Origin: Glaciecola sp. KUL10
Lineage (GTDB): Bacteria > Pseudomonadota > Gammaproteobacteria > Enterobacterales > Alteromonadaceae
Length of the DNA: 64,000 bases
Assembly: GCF_003203515.1 (NCBI RefSeq)
Contig: NZ_BGNG01000009.1
Location: 112,557-176,556, forward strand
Reading direction: 5' to 3'
Under the pieces are notes generated by a model that searched no databases, was not told where the DNA came from, and saw only the letters and a program-made list of their open reading frames with translations. Below are positions 37,535 through 48,332 of this stretch, piece by piece. A program made the translations under genes and the position numbers. Every line of letters begins with the position of its first letter. Positions within the stretch are counted from its first letter, which is position 1.

Positions 37535-38440
37535 TTAATTGGTTTCTGACGTTTTAATATTTAATTGCTTGTTTAATTTGCCCATGGCAATAGCGTTGCC
37601 TATGAGCACCAATAGGACACCGCCGGCAGCTAGCCATGACCAAACATAGCCTTCTAGGAATGTTGAAAACACAAGCGCTATTAAAGGATACACCAGAACA
37701 ACGTATGCCGCTTTGTCAGAGCCAATTTGACGCAGTAACTGCATGTAAGCACCGAACGCAATAACAGAGCCGAACACAGCCAAATACAATAGTGAGTAGT
37801 AGTAACTTGCTACCTCTGGGAAATAAAATTTTGCGCCACTGATAAATGCATAGCCAAAAGTAAATACCAAACTATAACTCATGGCATAGAAATTCATTTG
37901 AATAACAGGCGTGCCTTTGTCTAAGATTTTTTCAGACACGACATTGCCAACGCCTGCACTTAAAAATGAAGCCGCGGCGAATAACAAACCAAGGGTTAAA
38001 CCTTGATTCACGCTCAGCGCTTTAAACTCAGGAATAAAAATCAGTGTCACACCAAGCATGCCTAATGTTGCACCTATAATCACTTCTAAGCGCATGGGTT
38101 TACCTAACAGAATGCGCCTCAAAACCACATTGATATATATAATGCTGGAGCTTAGTAATGCTAAAAGAGCACTGATGATATGCTGTTGTGCAGCGTACAA
38201 AAAAGTGTAGTCTAAGGTGTAAAATAGCAAGCCAACTAGCACGATCTGTTTATGTACATGCCATGGTAGGCGAAATGATAAGCCTTTGATTAATCCCCAT
38301 GCACCCAAGAGGCATGCGGCGATCCCAAATCTAATGCCAACAGATAAGGCTGGATCGAGGTGCCCTGTTTGGTAAGCAATACCGATCCACGTTGAGCCCC
38401 AAATCAGTACAACAAGTATAAATAGCAAAGGATTAGACAT
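37535..38440 (-). CDS. DMT superfamily (EamA) transporter
   Basis: Inner-membrane permease of 301 residues with ten predicted hydrophobic segments in two EamA repeats. The first repeat opens LLFILVVLIWGSTWIGI (the WGS motif); the second begins around LTLGLLFAAASFLSAGVGNVV. Such proteins export amino acids, metabolites or drugs; the substrate is unknown. It is convergent with ubiI and divergent from the small membrane protein that starts 50 bases away. Confidence 0.9.
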   Translation of the reverse strand: MSNPLLFILVVLIWGSTWIGIAYQTGHLDPALSVGIRFGIAACLLGAWGLIKGLSFRLPWHVHKQIVLVGLLFYTLDYTFLYAAQQHIISALLALLSSSIIYINVVLRRILLGKPMRLEVIIGATLGMLGVTLIFIPEFKALSVNQGLTLGLLFAAASFLSAGVGNVVSEKILDKGTPVIQMNFYAMSYSLVFTFGYAFISGAKFYFPEVASYYYSLLYLAVFGSVIAFGAYMQLLRQIGSDKAAYVVLVYPLIALVFSTFLEGYVWSWLAAGGVLLVLIGNAIAMGKLNKQLNIKTSETN

Positions 38441-38489
38441 ATCACTCCAGTCTTAGTATCTTCCATCAAAAAAGGCCACGGGAGGCAAA

Positions 38490-38777
38490 TTGAACTTCAC
38501 CGATATTAATCTTTACGTTGTGATAATCCTAACTATCAAACTTGGGATTGGTGTGACATTGTGTTTTGTGGGGGCACTGATAACGGTGGCTACCGCGTTT
38601 GGCAACGAACACAAAAAATGGGCAATCATTTGTATTGCATTACTTCCCCTGACGCCAGTTTATTGCTTACTGTATCGCGATACTACCCGTTACCCGCAAA
38701 AATATTTAATGGCAGGCGTGCTTCTCATCGTCATTACTGGGCTGATAACCCTATGGTTATCAACAGGTACGAATTAA
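38490..38777 (+). CDS. Small membrane protein of unknown function
   Basis: A 95-residue protein with three hydrophobic stretches (about 8-35, 44-62 and 72-92), the second followed by the charged YRDTTRYPQKY. I recognise no family. It starts at TTG 38490, supported by a strong GGGAGG at 38480-38485; no ATG with a ribosome site is available upstream. It overlaps the end of the convergent amidohydrolase gene by four bases. Confidence 0.6.
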   Translation: MNFTDINLYVVIILTIKLGIGVTLCFVGALITVATAFGNEHKKWAIICIALLPLTPVYCLLYRDTTRYPQKYLMAGVLLIVITGLITLWLSTGTN

Positions 38778-40384
38778 GGTTGAGTGTCCTTTAACTTTGC
38801 CTCTTTTACGATTTCTCTGACGTCAGCCAGCATTTGTTTGGCGTCATACACAATGCCATCTTTGATTGTGTACTTCACACCACCGCTGCGTATGGGTTGA
38901 TTATCATCGTTAAGGCGGTAATGCCCCGTCCCATAGAGCGTTTTTAGGTTTTGCAGCGGGTTCTCAGTTAATACTACCATATCAGCAAGTTTACCAATAC
39001 TGATCGACCCTATTTGGTCATCCATACCAAGTGCTTGCGCCCCGTTTAACGTAGCCGCCTGAATAACTTCATAAGGGTTGAAACCAGCCTCGCGTAAGAG
39101 CTCTAGTTCACTGATAAAACCAAACCCATAAATTTTGTATATGTACCCAGAGTCAGACCCTGTGGTAACACGTCCACCATGATTTTTATAATCATTTAAA
39201 AACTGCATCCAAATGCGGTAATTTTCTTTCCATTCAATTTCTTCGTCAGTGGTCCAATCAAACCAATAAGAACCATGCGCGTAACGACTAGGAGTAAAAA
39301 AGTCCCAAAGCGTCGGCAAGGTATACTCTTCATGCCAATCTGCGTTGCGCTCACGCATTAGATCACGACTTGCTTGATAGATCGTCATCGTCGGATTAAT
39401 CGTAAAATCTAAGTCGATGAGTTCATCACGCACAACATTCCACTTTTGTGAACCATAGGGCGCTGCTTGTTTCCACAACTTTCCTGCTTCAGCGAACCTA
39501 TCTTGTTCATTGTTGTAATTATAGCTCGCAGGGTAATTTTGAATGGTTTGGTCTTCAAATAAAGCTTCTGGTAACCCGTACCAATGTTCCATGGTTGTTA
39601 AACCTAATCTAGCAGAATCTAATACATTCATACTCATTACATTAAGCTGAGCGTGATGCATCATGGTCCCGAGCCCTTGCTTCTTCGCTTCATCTAGTGC
39701 AGCAGTCATTACTTTTGGGGTAGCTCCGAAAAACTTGATACCTTTAGCACCGTCTTTTCTCGCTCTTTTGACCCATGCTCGTGCTTGTTTGGCTGTAAAT
39801 ATCGGTTCATCCGCGCCCATTCCAAAACCTAGATACGGGATAATACGAGGTGCCACGATTTCATTTTTAGCACTTCTATTGACGTGATCCAATACCCAAT
39901 CTAGTCCATTGAAACTGCCAGGCTCCCTAACGGTGGTAATGCCATGTGCCATCCATAGCTTAAATACATATTCTGCGGGAATATCATCTGCTGAACCGCC
40001 GATATGACCGTGCATATCAACGAAACCGGGCACTATATAGTGCCCGGTTAAATCTAATTCTTTGTCGCCAGCGTTTGCTTTAGGTCGTCCTTTTTCTTTT
40101 ATTGGGACGCCAGGGTGTCCAACGCTTACGATATTGGTGATTCGGTTCTGTTCTATCACAATGTCGACGGGGCCACGCATAGGGGCGCCTTCGCCGTTAA
40201 TAAGATTAACACCCCGAAGGATAAGACGGGCGTACGGCCCGTCTCCTTCGGTTGCTAGTTTAGTTGGCGCAGGTTCACCAGGCGATGCTGCTGCAATGGC
40301 AACGGTTAAAAGGACAAGACTGACTACTAAGACAAATAGTCTCACGAAACGCGCGAGCGCGGGATAAGGAAGTTGTCTGTACAT
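38774..40384 (-). CDS. Exported amidohydrolase family protein
   Basis: A 536-residue metal-dependent hydrolase with an N-terminal membrane/signal segment (about 12-33) ending near ASPGEP, then an imidazolonepropionase-type amidohydrolase domain. Metal-binding HxH is visible in VDMHGHIGGS; other motifs are FGATP preceded by a Lys (GIKF), MMHHAQ, MEHWYGLP and the Asp in TTGSDSG. The C-terminal beta domain includes IGSISIGKLADMVVL. Substrate unknown; extracytoplasmic relatives act on dipeptides or cyclic amides. A LysR regulator gene lies upstream on the same strand and could control it. Confidence 0.88.
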   Translation of the reverse strand: MYRQLPYPALARFVRLFVLVVSLVLLTVAIAAASPGEPAPTKLATEGDGPYARLILRGVNLINGEGAPMRGPVDIVIEQNRITNIVSVGHPGVPIKEKGRPKANAGDKELDLTGHYIVPGFVDMHGHIGGSADDIPAEYVFKLWMAHGITTVREPGSFNGLDWVLDHVNRSAKNEIVAPRIIPYLGFGMGADEPIFTAKQARAWVKRARKDGAKGIKFFGATPKVMTAALDEAKKQGLGTMMHHAQLNVMSMNVLDSARLGLTTMEHWYGLPEALFEDQTIQNYPASYNYNNEQDRFAEAGKLWKQAAPYGSQKWNVVRDELIDLDFTINPTMTIYQASRDLMRERNADWHEEYTLPTLWDFFTPSRYAHGSYWFDWTTDEEIEWKENYRIWMQFLNDYKNHGGRVTTGSDSGYIYKIYGFGFISELELLREAGFNPYEVIQAATLNGAQALGMDDQIGSISIGKLADMVVLTENPLQNLKTLYGTGHYRLNDDNQPIRSGGVKYTIKDGIVYDAKQMLADVREIVKEAKLKDTQP

Positions 40385-40576
40385 GGTATTTTCTTATGTT
40401 TGTGAAAAAAGAAAGATAGAAATTAAAGAACAATGTAACAGATGTTATCAACATGGTATTACTAACAACAAATGTTATGCGAACTATAGTTGTTTTTACA
40501 AAGTGTTTACAAGCACAATCTTTATATCAATTATGAATAAATCAATACATTATTCAAATGAAAAAAAATACCTCGA

Positions 40577-41431
40577 CTAAAGTAGGTGTTGAACACGATT
40601 TCTAATGAACTCTGACAGGGTTGCGCTCACCTGCGGGTGTTGAGAGTTTTGGTTAAACAAACAGATATTAATCGTACCTAGTTCGGGTAACATCGGGTGT
40701 TTAATGATTTCTAATTCGGGTGGAACGCTTGATTTGGCGAGCACCGTGATACCTAAGCCCTGTTTGATCGCTGCGATCAAACCATAAAGGTCAGTATTGG
40801 TATAGGCAATTCGCCATTCAATCGTCTGTTGTTTTAATACTTGGATAGCCTGACTTCTATACATACAGCCATCGGGCGCTAGCACTAAAGAAAGCTTCTT
40901 TTTGGGTAATGGCAGTCTACTATCTCCAACCCAAACCAATTCATCTTCTAATAACAGTTCACCATCACTGCTTTGTTGTGAACTGATCAAGGCCAACACT
41001 AAATCGTATTGATTTCGTTGGTTTACGCTAAGTAGTTGTCTCGATAAAGCCGAACTAACATCTAGAGAAACATCTGGGTAACGATTGTTGAACTCTCCTA
41101 TAATGCTTGGCAGTAGTCGTGTTGCAAATTCACTTGGAATACCAAATCTCAATCTACCTTTTAGTGTTTCTTGTTCAAACTCCGTGAATATTTGGTCATT
41201 TATTTGAAGCATCGTTTTGGCTTGCTCATAAAGCCACATGCCATGCGAATTGGCTTGATAACGTTGACCAAATTTATCAAATAATTTTTTGTTAATCTGC
41301 GCCTCTAATTTTTTAATTTGTAAGCTGATAGCTGGTTGTGAGCGGCCCACAAGTTCGCCCGCCTTTTGATAACTCCCTGTTTCGATGACGGTTACAAGTG
41401 TTCTTAAATTATCAAGTGATAGTTGCCTCAA
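40577..41431 (-). CDS. LysR family transcriptional regulator
   Basis: A 284-residue regulator with an N-terminal winged helix-turn-helix (LRTLVTVIETGSYQKAGELV, then GRSQPAISLQIKKLEAQ) and a periplasmic-binding-protein-like effector domain from about residue 90 (LRFGIPSEFATRLLP). It is followed on the same strand, after 192 bases, by the amidohydrolase gene, and is divergent from gcvT with 172 bases between. It is not GcvA by sequence pattern I can recognise; target and ligand are unknown. Confidence 0.9.
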   Translation of the reverse strand: MRQLSLDNLRTLVTVIETGSYQKAGELVGRSQPAISLQIKKLEAQINKKLFDKFGQRYQANSHGMWLYEQAKTMLQINDQIFTEFEQETLKGRLRFGIPSEFATRLLPSIIGEFNNRYPDVSLDVSSALSRQLLSVNQRNQYDLVLALISSQQSSDGELLLEDELVWVGDSRLPLPKKKLSLVLAPDGCMYRSQAIQVLKQQTIEWRIAYTNTDLYGLIAAIKQGLGITVLAKSSVPPELEIIKHPMLPELGTINICLFNQNSQHPQVSATLSEFIRNRVQHLL

Positions 41432-41603
41432 ATTTGCTCCAAGTCACTCAAACAAAAAATAATTGCATGATTAATTCAAATGTAAGTCTGTAAGTATATA
41501 AGAATTTTAAATGTATGTATGAGGTTTTTTAATTAGTTTATCCAGACAAGTATTTTTATACTCATACCAATACTAAAGAAGTACCTTCTCACAAGGAATC
41601 GAC

Positions 41604-42686
41604 ATGAATAAAACAGTTTTGCATAGCGCACACATAGAATCTGGCGCAAAAATGGTGGATTTTTTCGGTTGGGATATGCCTATCAATTATGGCTCTCAAA
41701 TAGAAGAACACAATGCGGTGAGGCAAGATGCAGGTATGTTTGATGTGTCTCACATGACTATTGTTGACGTGACTGGTAAAGATGCAAAGCCATATTTACG
41801 TTTTTTACTCGCCAATGATGTTGAAAAACTTCAGGCGAAAGGAAAAGCGCTTTATAGCGGTATGATGAATGAAGCTGGCGGTGTGGTCGATGATCTGATT
41901 GTCTATCACTTTGATAGCAACAACTATCGTTTGGTTGTTAACTCAGCCACGAAAGAGAAAGATTTGAACTGGTTGGCAAAAGTGTCACAAGGTTTTGACG
42001 TCGATATCACTGAGCGTGACGAGTTTGCGATGATCGCAGTACAGGGACCTAACGCGAAAGAAAAGGCGAGCCAACTATTCACAGCAGCTCAAAAAGAAGC
42101 TACCGAAGGTATGAAGCCATTCTTTGGTGTACAAGCCGAAGACCTATTTATCGCTACCACTGGTTACACAGGCGAAGCTGGCTACGAAATTATGGTACCA
42201 AGTGAGCGTGCGCTTGAATTTTGGAATGCACTTCTAGAAGCCGGTGTTGCTCCTTGTGGATTGGGCGCAAGAGACACGCTAAGACTAGAAGCGGGCATGA
42301 ATCTGTACGGTCAAGACATGGACGAAAGTATCTCACCTCTTGAAGCAAACATGGGCTGGACCATAACATGGGAACCAACAGACCGTGACTTCATGGGGCG
42401 CAAAGTACTCACCGAACAAAAACAAAATGGCCACCAAAAACTCGTGGGCCTTGTGATGACTGACAAAGGCGTTTTGAGAGCTGGCCTAACGGTAAAATCT
42501 GAGGCAGGTCAGGGCGTTATTACCTCTGGCACTTTTTCTCCGACACTTGGACACAGTATTGCAATGGCCAGAGTGCCTAAAGAAGTTGAAATTGGTTCAA
42601 CAGTTGAGGTTGAAATGCGCAAAAAGTGGGTTACAGTATCTGTAGTTAAACCTAGCTTTGTGCGCAACGGAAAAAGCGTACTTTAA
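41604..42686 (+). CDS. gcvT: Glycine cleavage system aminomethyltransferase GcvT
   Basis: T-protein that transfers the methylene group from aminomethyl-lipoyl GcvH to tetrahydrofolate, releasing ammonia. The product is 360 residues: [22 protein letters not shown], the folate-binding region with [12 protein letters not shown], the [12 protein letters not shown] motif with its Glu, and [23 protein letters not shown] at 41595-41599 is the ribosome site. No glycine riboswitch is seen in the 172-base leader. First gene of gcvTHP. Confidence 0.98.
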   Translation: MNKTVLHSAHIESGAKMVDFFGWDMPINYGSQIEEHNAVRQDAGMFDVSHMTIVDVTGKDAKPYLRFLLANDVEKLQAKGKALYSGMMNEAGGVVDDLIVYHFDSNNYRLVVNSATKEKDLNWLAKVSQGFDVDITERDEFAMIAVQGPNAKEKASQLFTAAQKEATEGMKPFFGVQAEDLFIATTGYTGEAGYEIMVPSERALEFWNALLEAGVAPCGLGARDTLRLEAGMNLYGQDMDESISPLEANMGWTITWEPTDRDFMGRKVLTEQKQNGHQKLVGLVMTDKGVLRAGLTVKSEAGQGVITSGTFSPTLGHSIAMARVPKEVEIGSTVEVEMRKKWVTVSVVKPSFVRNGKSVL

Positions 42687-42817
42687 GCAACGTCGACCTC
42701 AACAGCGAACTGAAAAACGGATTAACAACAAGTATTCATTTGCCTTTGCTTATTGAGCCAAAGGCAAGTGAGAATAAATTAAATACTGACGAACAGTCAG
42801 CACGATTAGGAACGATT

Positions 42818-43207
42818 ATGAGCAACATCCCTACTGAATTACGTTATGCATCCACTCATGAATGGGTTCGTCCAGAAGGAGACGGTGTATTTACAGTTGG
42901 TATTTCACATCACGCACAAGACTTACTTGGCGATATGGTATTTGTTGATTTACCTGATGTTGACGACGCTGTTGCGACGGGCGATGACTGTGCAGTTGCA
43001 GAGTCAGTAAAAGCAGCGTCGGATATTTACGCGCCAATTACTGGCACGGTAATCGAAATAAATGAGCAGTTAGAAGATTCACCAGAGCTAGTTAACTCTG
43101 ACCCCTACGGTGACGGCTGGATGTTTAAAGTGAAAGCCGATGACGAAGGTGAAGTCGAAAGCCTGTTAGATGCAGAAGCTTACGAAAACTCAATCGAAGA
43201 AGAATAA
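42818..43207 (+). CDS. gcvH: Glycine cleavage system H protein
   Basis: Lipoyl carrier shuttling aminomethyl and reducing groups between GcvP, GcvT and LpdA. From ATG 42818 it is 129 residues, the family length, with the lipoyl lysine K65 in [15 protein letters not shown] at 42807-42812 is the ribosome site. The frame is open back to 42740, but those 26 residues do not resemble the family and are rejected. A small hairpin (about 43234-43252) lies in the 141-base gap to gcvP. Confidence 0.97.
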   Translation: MSNIPTELRYASTHEWVRPEGDGVFTVGISHHAQDLLGDMVFVDLPDVDDAVATGDDCAVAESVKAASDIYAPITGTVIEINEQLEDSPELVNSDPYGDGWMFKVKADDEGEVESLLDAEAYENSIEEE

Positions 43208-43348
43208 GCGTATAACGCATATCTTTTGAATTAAAGCGCACGTATATCGCGTGCGACCTATTCGCTGTTGAAAATTTTTGCCAATGTTGGGCACTCTTCT
43301 CTAGAGGCCGCCGAGTATTGCTAATTGCTAAGTTAGGTAAACGATCTT

Positions 43349-46285
43349 ATGAACAATGCAAATAACGCTGTATCTTTGCTCGCTCTCGAGCAACAAAACG
43401 ATTTTATTCGACGTCATATTGGTCCGGGTAAAAACGAAATCAAAGAAATGCTCGATTTTGTAGGCGCTGACTCACTCGATGATTTGATGCAACAAACTGT
43501 ACCTGCCAGTATTCGTTTGCCAGAGCCATTAAACGTAGGCGAAGCTCAAACTGAAGTAAATGCGCTATCAGAGCTTAAAAAAGTTGCAGCTAAAAATGTG
43601 ATTAATCGCTCGTTTATCGGTATGGGTTATAGTAATACTCATACGCCTAATGTGATTTTGCGCAATGTACTAGAAAATCCGGGTTGGTACACGGCTTATA
43701 CGCCTTACCAGCCAGAAATCGCGCAAGGTCGTTTGCAAGCTATTTTGAATTTCCAACAAGTAACCATTGACTTAACTGGCTTGCCATTAGCATCGGCTTC
43801 ACTATTAGACGAAGCAACAGCCGCTGCCGAAGCGATGGGTTTGGCAAAGCGCGTTTCCAAAAATAAAAAATCTAACAGCTTCTTTGTGTCACAAGGCGTT
43901 CACCCGCAAACATTGGATGTTGTTAAAACACGTGCAGAAATGTTCGGTTTTGAAGTGATAGTAGGCCATGCGTTTGAAGCATCAAATCACGATATTTTTG
44001 GTGCATTGCTTCAATACCCAAGTTCGACGGGTCAAATCAAAGACATCTCAGAAGTCATCAAAGAAATTCAAGCTAACAAAGGTGTTGTTGCAGTCGCAAC
44101 TGACCTAATGGCCTTGACTTTATTAACGCCTCCCGGCGAATTAGGTGCAGATGTTGTATTGGGCTCAGCGCAGCGCTTTGGTGTACCGATGGGTTATGGC
44201 GGTCCACACGCAGCATTTTTTGCCACTCGCGATAGCTATAAACGCTCGCTTCCAGGTCGTATTATTGGTGTGTCTAAAGATACTCGCGGTCGCCCTGCTT
44301 TGCGCATGGCACTGCAAACACGCGAACAACACATTCGTCGTGAAAAAGCCAATTCAAATATTTGTACCGCTCAAGTTTTACTTGCCAACATGGCTTCTTT
44401 CTATGCGGTATACCACGGTCCGGTGGGCTTAAAAACCATTGCAAGTCGCATTCATCGCTTCACTGATATTTTGGCTGCGGGTCTTCAAAGCAAAGGGCTT
44501 GAGCTAGCACATGACACATGGTTTGATACGATTACTGTAAAAGTCGACAATAAAGACGCAGTATTAAAAGCCGCGCTTGAAAAGGGCATGAATCTGCGTG
44601 CTGACCTAGACACTGGCGTTGGTATTTCGCTTGACGAAACCACTTCGCGCCAAGATATTCTAGATTTGTTTAGCGTACTAGTGGGCGATGACCACGGTTT
44701 AAGTGTTGAAGACTTAGATCAACAAATCATTGCTAATGGCTCAGCGTCTATCCCAGAGCAACTAGTGCGCAAATCAGACTACTTAACACATGAAGTATTT
44801 AACTCATATCACTCAGAAACCGAAATGATGCGGTATATCAAGTCACTAGAAAACAAAGACTTGGCATTGAACCACAGTATGATTTCACTCGGTTCATGCA
44901 CCATGAAACTAAACGCAACTGCTGAGATGATCCCAGTAACATGGCCTGAATTTGGTCAACTGCATCCTTTTGCGCCAGTTAATCAAGCGCAGGGCTATAA
45001 AGAAATGATTGATGAGTTAAGCGATTGGCTGATCAATATTACCGGCTATGATTCGTTATCTATGCAGCCAAACTCGGGTGCGCAAGGTGAATACACTGGC
45101 TTGTTAGCGATCACTCGCTATCATCAAAGCCGCGGAGAAGGGCATAGAAATATTTGCCTGATTCCGCAATCAGCACATGGTACTAACCCAGCATCAGCAC
45201 AAATGCTCAGTTTAAAAGTCGTCGTGGTTAACTGCGACTCAAAAGGTAACGTTGACTTAAATGACCTTCGTGCAAAAGCCGAAGAAGTTAAAGATAACTT
45301 AAGCTGTGCCATGATCACTTACCCGTCCACACACGGCGTATACGAAGAAACAGTCAAAGAAATCTGTGACATCGTGCATGAGTTTGGCGGTCAAGTGTAT
45401 ATGGACGGCGCAAACATGAACGCACAAGTGGGCATTACATCACCAGGACTAATTGGCTCTGATGTATCACACTTAAACCTGCACAAAACATTTTGTATTC
45501 CACACGGTGGTGGCGGCCCAGGTATGGGACCAATTGGCGTAAAATCACATTTAGCCCCGTTTCTACCGAGCCACACACAAGTCGGCTTACAAGCTGGTGG
45601 AACAGGCGAAAACCTTGGTAATAATGGCGCAGTATCAGCCGCCCCATGGGGAAGCGCATCAATTTTGCCAATCAGTTACATGTACATCAAAATGATGGGC
45701 AGTGAAGGCCTGAAAAAAGCAACCGAAGTTGCCATGCTAAATGCCAACTATGTCGCTAAAAAGTTAGAAGGTCATTACCCAATATTGTACAAAGGCATGA
45801 GCGGCCGCATCGCACACGAATGTATTATCGATTTGCGCCCATTAAAAGAGGCTTCAGGTGTCACTGAAATGGACATCGCAAAGCGCTTAAATGATTACGG
45901 CTTCCACGCACCAACAATGAGTTTTCCAGTAGCCGGCACGCTAATGATCGAACCCACCGAGTCAGAAGCCAAAGCAGAACTCGACCGCTTTATCGAAGCC
46001 ATGGTCTGCATCCGCGAAGAAATCGCAAAAGTAGAAAGTGGCGAATGGGATGCAACAGACAACCCACTGCACAACGCACCGCACACACTAGCCGATATCA
46101 TCGACAACAACTGGAAACGCAGCTACGACCGCGAATTAGCCGCCTTTCCAGTACCTGCAGTCGCTAAAGATAAATTCTGGCCAACGGTCAATCGAATAGA
46201 TGATGTTTACGGTGACCGTAACTTGATTTGTTCTTGTCCTGATTTGGATAGTTATCGGGAGTTTGCTGAGGTTGTTGTTGAGTAA
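43349..46285 (+). CDS. gcvP: Glycine dehydrogenase (decarboxylating) GcvP
   Basis: PLP-dependent P-protein that decarboxylates glycine and loads the aminomethyl group on GcvH. The product is 978 residues, the fused two-half (alpha plus beta) form. The N-terminal half has [10 protein letters not shown] and [10 protein letters not shown]; the C-terminal half has [11 protein letters not shown] and the PLP-lysine motif [18 protein letters not shown]. Last gene of gcvTHP, followed by a terminator. Needed with GcvT, GcvH and LpdA for glycine use as carbon or one-carbon source. Confidence 0.98.
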   Translation: MNNANNAVSLLALEQQNDFIRRHIGPGKNEIKEMLDFVGADSLDDLMQQTVPASIRLPEPLNVGEAQTEVNALSELKKVAAKNVINRSFIGMGYSNTHTPNVILRNVLENPGWYTAYTPYQPEIAQGRLQAILNFQQVTIDLTGLPLASASLLDEATAAAEAMGLAKRVSKNKKSNSFFVSQGVHPQTLDVVKTRAEMFGFEVIVGHAFEASNHDIFGALLQYPSSTGQIKDISEVIKEIQANKGVVAVATDLMALTLLTPPGELGADVVLGSAQRFGVPMGYGGPHAAFFATRDSYKRSLPGRIIGVSKDTRGRPALRMALQTREQHIRREKANSNICTAQVLLANMASFYAVYHGPVGLKTIASRIHRFTDILAAGLQSKGLELAHDTWFDTITVKVDNKDAVLKAALEKGMNLRADLDTGVGISLDETTSRQDILDLFSVLVGDDHGLSVEDLDQQIIANGSASIPEQLVRKSDYLTHEVFNSYHSETEMMRYIKSLENKDLALNHSMISLGSCTMKLNATAEMIPVTWPEFGQLHPFAPVNQAQGYKEMIDELSDWLINITGYDSLSMQPNSGAQGEYTGLLAITRYHQSRGEGHRNICLIPQSAHGTNPASAQMLSLKVVVVNCDSKGNVDLNDLRAKAEEVKDNLSCAMITYPSTHGVYEETVKEICDIVHEFGGQVYMDGANMNAQVGITSPGLIGSDVSHLNLHKTFCIPHGGGGPGMGPIGVKSHLAPFLPSHTQVGLQAGGTGENLGNNGAVSAAPWGSASILPISYMYIKMMGSEGLKKATEVAMLNANYVAKKLEGHYPILYKGMSGRIAHECIIDLRPLKEASGVTEMDIAKRLNDYGFHAPTMSFPVAGTLMIEPTESEAKAELDRFIEAMVCIREEIAKVESGEWDATDNPLHNAPHTLADIIDNNWKRSYDRELAAFPVPAVAKDKFWPTVNRIDDVYGDRNLICSCPDLDSYREFAEVVVE

Positions 46286-46320
46286 TAATTAAGTTATTCA
46301 CGAGCTTAAGATACTTTCAG

Positions 46321-46347
46321 AAAACGGCACTTGTTGTCGTTTTTTTT
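46321..46347 (+). terminator. Terminator of gcvTHP
   Basis: AAAACGGCA (46321-46329) pairs with TGTCGTTTT (46335-46343) with one G-T wobble, followed by further T to 46347. Confidence 0.65.
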
Positions 46348-46584
46348 GCTCAAGTAAAAGAGAAACAATAAATGGATATATTGGAGTTTAACAAAGCTGT
46401 TTTCTTACAAACAAAGTCATTGTTTAGTTCACAAGTAGCTTGGGTGAGTGCTCAAAAGCAGTGCGAGTTGAGCTTCGTTTTTCTTCACCAATAGGATGTA
46501 TATGTATTAGCCACAATTGCTTTTGGCTAAACGCTTTGATAGCTTCGCATAGACTTCAATTTTAAGAATAACAAGATACTAAAT
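46348..46584. other. Intergenic stretch without supported gene
   Basis: AT-rich spacer between gcvP and the Cache-type protein. A reading frame of about 40 codons from the ATG near 46373 has no ribosome site and no recognisable family. It presumably holds the promoter of the next gene, but no convincing -35/-10 pair was found. Confidence 0.5.
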
Positions 46585-47403
46585 ATGCTGACCATTTCAC
46601 TGCGGAGCGCAATAAACATATTCGTGTTCGCGATGCTTTTGTATTCATCGACAGCAAGCGGCCTGCAGAACTCGTTCAATAAGAAACCGCATGATCGTCA
46701 ACAGGTCGAACTATTAGAACTTTCGCTAATAGCAGAGCAAATTGACAAGCGAGTCTCGACACTACAAGTCATTGCGAAAAACTTAGCAAACGATGGGCAT
46801 ATCCATTCATGGGTCGATGGTGGATTTCTTGAGAGTGGCGAATCGATCTTGTTGGATAAGCTTCGATACAAAGTTTCAGAATATTCATTAACCAGTGCAT
46901 CTTTTGCAGACAAGAGCTCAAATAAGTATTGGAACCACGAAGGCTTTTTGCGAGTGTTAGAGCCAAGTATTGATATATGGTATTTCGACTATGTAAGCAC
47001 CCGTAATAATGATTTAATTAGTATTTACTATGACCAGAATAAAAAACGCGTTGACTTGTATGTTAATCACCAGCAACTTCCAGGGAATGGCCTTTCTGGT
47101 GTGGCGACTTCCTTTGAAAGTGTTCTTGCAACTTTGGATAACTCGGATTTATCGACACGAGGAACCCTGTTTATTGTCGACAAAAACGCAGATGTTAAAG
47201 TGCATCCAAAAATCAATTTTCAGCAGACTTCCTATGATTTACCACTTGAAGTAAAGCGAGCACTTCAACAATCAATACCGTCGCTAAAAACAAGCTCAAG
47301 TATCTTAACTAGCAACAACACAAATATTCTCGCTACACCAATTGGTGATTTTGGTTGGTATTTGGCATTCGAGAGCAAAGGCGACAAAATTGAAGATAAA
47401 TGA
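46585..47403 (+). CDS. Orphan periplasmic Cache-type sensor domain protein
   Basis: A 272-residue protein with an N-terminal signal or anchor (about 8-26), then a Cache-like domain: ALE-type helix region up to about 95, then KYWNHEGFLRVLEPSIDIWYF divided over two segments, the NNDLISIYYDQNK strand, VDLYVNHQQ and GVATSFESVLATLD, a pattern I associate with the sensor half of chemoreceptors and diguanylate cyclases. It stops after a second Cache-like lobe (STRGTLFIVDKNADVKVHP) with no second membrane segment, HAMP or output domain, and no frameshifted output domain follows. It could be a soluble ligand-binding protein working with a separate partner. Function unknown. Confidence 0.65.
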   Translation: MLTISLRSAINIFVFAMLLYSSTASGLQNSFNKKPHDRQQVELLELSLIAEQIDKRVSTLQVIAKNLANDGHIHSWVDGGFLESGESILLDKLRYKVSEYSLTSASFADKSSNKYWNHEGFLRVLEPSIDIWYFDYVSTRNNDLISIYYDQNKKRVDLYVNHQQLPGNGLSGVATSFESVLATLDNSDLSTRGTLFIVDKNADVKVHPKINFQQTSYDLPLEVKRALQQSIPSLKTSSSILTSNNTNILATPIGDFGWYLAFESKGDKIEDK

Positions 47404-47599
47404 TATTTAGAATTTGCTTTGTGTCCCAAGAAAAGCAAAAAAAAACACTTAATATCTCAGTTCAAAAATTAAACAAATTTAACATTCAATCCAAACACCG
47501 CTTCCTTCTTGTATCAATCATCACTACTTGTCGCGAGACTGGCCAGTAGCCCTAAAACACTTATTAGATTCAAATAACTTTGAGTAAGGAAGATTTATT

Positions 47600-48106
47600 A
47601 TGTTAAAGCTAAAATCCCTTTTTGCTGTTGCAATTGCGTTGGTTGTCGCCACAGGCGTATATGCGGGTGACTACGGTAAAAAATACATGAAGAAACAAGA
47701 TATTGTTGGTGTTGCGGCAAGTAACCCCGATTTCTCGACACTAGTAACAGCAGTAAAGGCCGCTGGTTTAGTTGATGCGCTTAAAGGAGATGGTCCACTC
47801 ACCGTGTTTGCACCCACTAATGAAGCGTTTGCAAAGCTTCCGGCTGGGACAGTTGAAGATTTATTGAAACCTGAAAACAAAGATAAGTTAATTGCCGTGC
47901 TGACCTATCATGTAGTTCCCGGTCAAGTCACTGCTGCAGATGTGGTCAAAGTAGATTCTGCAACAAGCTTGCAAGGCCAAAGTATCGACGTCAACGTAAT
48001 GAATGGCAAAGTGACTGTTGATAATGCGAACGTAGTTGCCACTGATATCAAAGCAAGCAATGGCGTTATTCATGTGATTGATAGCGTGATTTTACCCGCT
48101 AGTTAA
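47600..48106 (+). CDS. Secreted fasciclin (FAS1) domain protein
   Basis: A 168-residue exported protein: signal peptide of about 22 residues ending VYA before GDYGKK, then a single FAS1 domain. The H1 and H2 boxes are recognisable as [17 protein letters not shown] and [13 protein letters not shown], with [10 protein letters not shown] between. Such proteins mediate adhesion or have unknown envelope roles. It has the ribosome site AAGGAAG (47587-47593) and its own terminator, so is probably a single-gene unit. Confidence 0.93.
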   Translation: MLKLKSLFAVAIALVVATGVYAGDYGKKYMKKQDIVGVAASNPDFSTLVTAVKAAGLVDALKGDGPLTVFAPTNEAFAKLPAGTVEDLLKPENKDKLIAVLTYHVVPGQVTAADVVKVDSATSLQGQSIDVNVMNGKVTVDNANVVATDIKASNGVIHVIDSVILPAS

Positions 48107-48129
48107 GCCTAGTGATTGCTTAAAAAAAG

Positions 48130-48152
48130 CGGCCTGTATTCAGGCCGTTTTT
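48130..48152 (+). terminator. Terminator after the FAS1 gene
   Basis: CGGCCTG (48130-48136) and CAGGCCG (48141-48147) form a seven-base stem with loop TATT, followed by five T. The A run on the left could serve the minus strand. Confidence 0.8.
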
Positions 48153-48212
48153 GTGGTTCCCTGCAACGATTACTTATGTTTGTGCAAAAATCGCAAACGC
48201 GACCCTTTTGCT

Positions 48213-48332
48213 GTTCCACAAGACGTGGTGGAATATTTGGCGAATGGGCACTCTTCAATAGACGCATGGCGAAGGCACCGTAATCTTTCACAAGCTGATA
48301 TTGCAAACCAATTGACGAAAAACCCTCAATAA
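48213..48332 (+). pseudogene. Remnant of an XRE-type antitoxin-like regulator
   Basis: The frame reads VPQDVVEYLANGHSSIDAW, then RRHRNLSQADIANQLTKNPQ and stop. This matches the layout of HigA/XRE-type antitoxins, where a VP(x)EVV helix and AWREHRGLSQADIA begin the helix-turn-helix. The second half of the HTH and the rest of the protein are missing, and no start with a ribosome site is seen, although the frame stays open for some codons upstream (RKRDPFA). No toxin gene is next to it. I infer a decayed toxin-antitoxin fragment. The gap 48109-48518 holds otherwise only the FAS1 terminator. Confidence 0.6.

Noticed and set aside
41432..41603. Glycine riboswitch upstream of gcvT
   Set aside because: The expected conserved glycine-aptamer segments are not seen in the 172-base leader.
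42740..42817. N-terminal extension of gcvH
   Set aside because: A ribosome site at 42807 and the family length both place the start at 42818.
46373..46495. Short plus-strand frame of about 40 codons after gcvP
   Set aside because: No ribosome site, no hydrophobic or motif pattern, and no similarity I can recognise.
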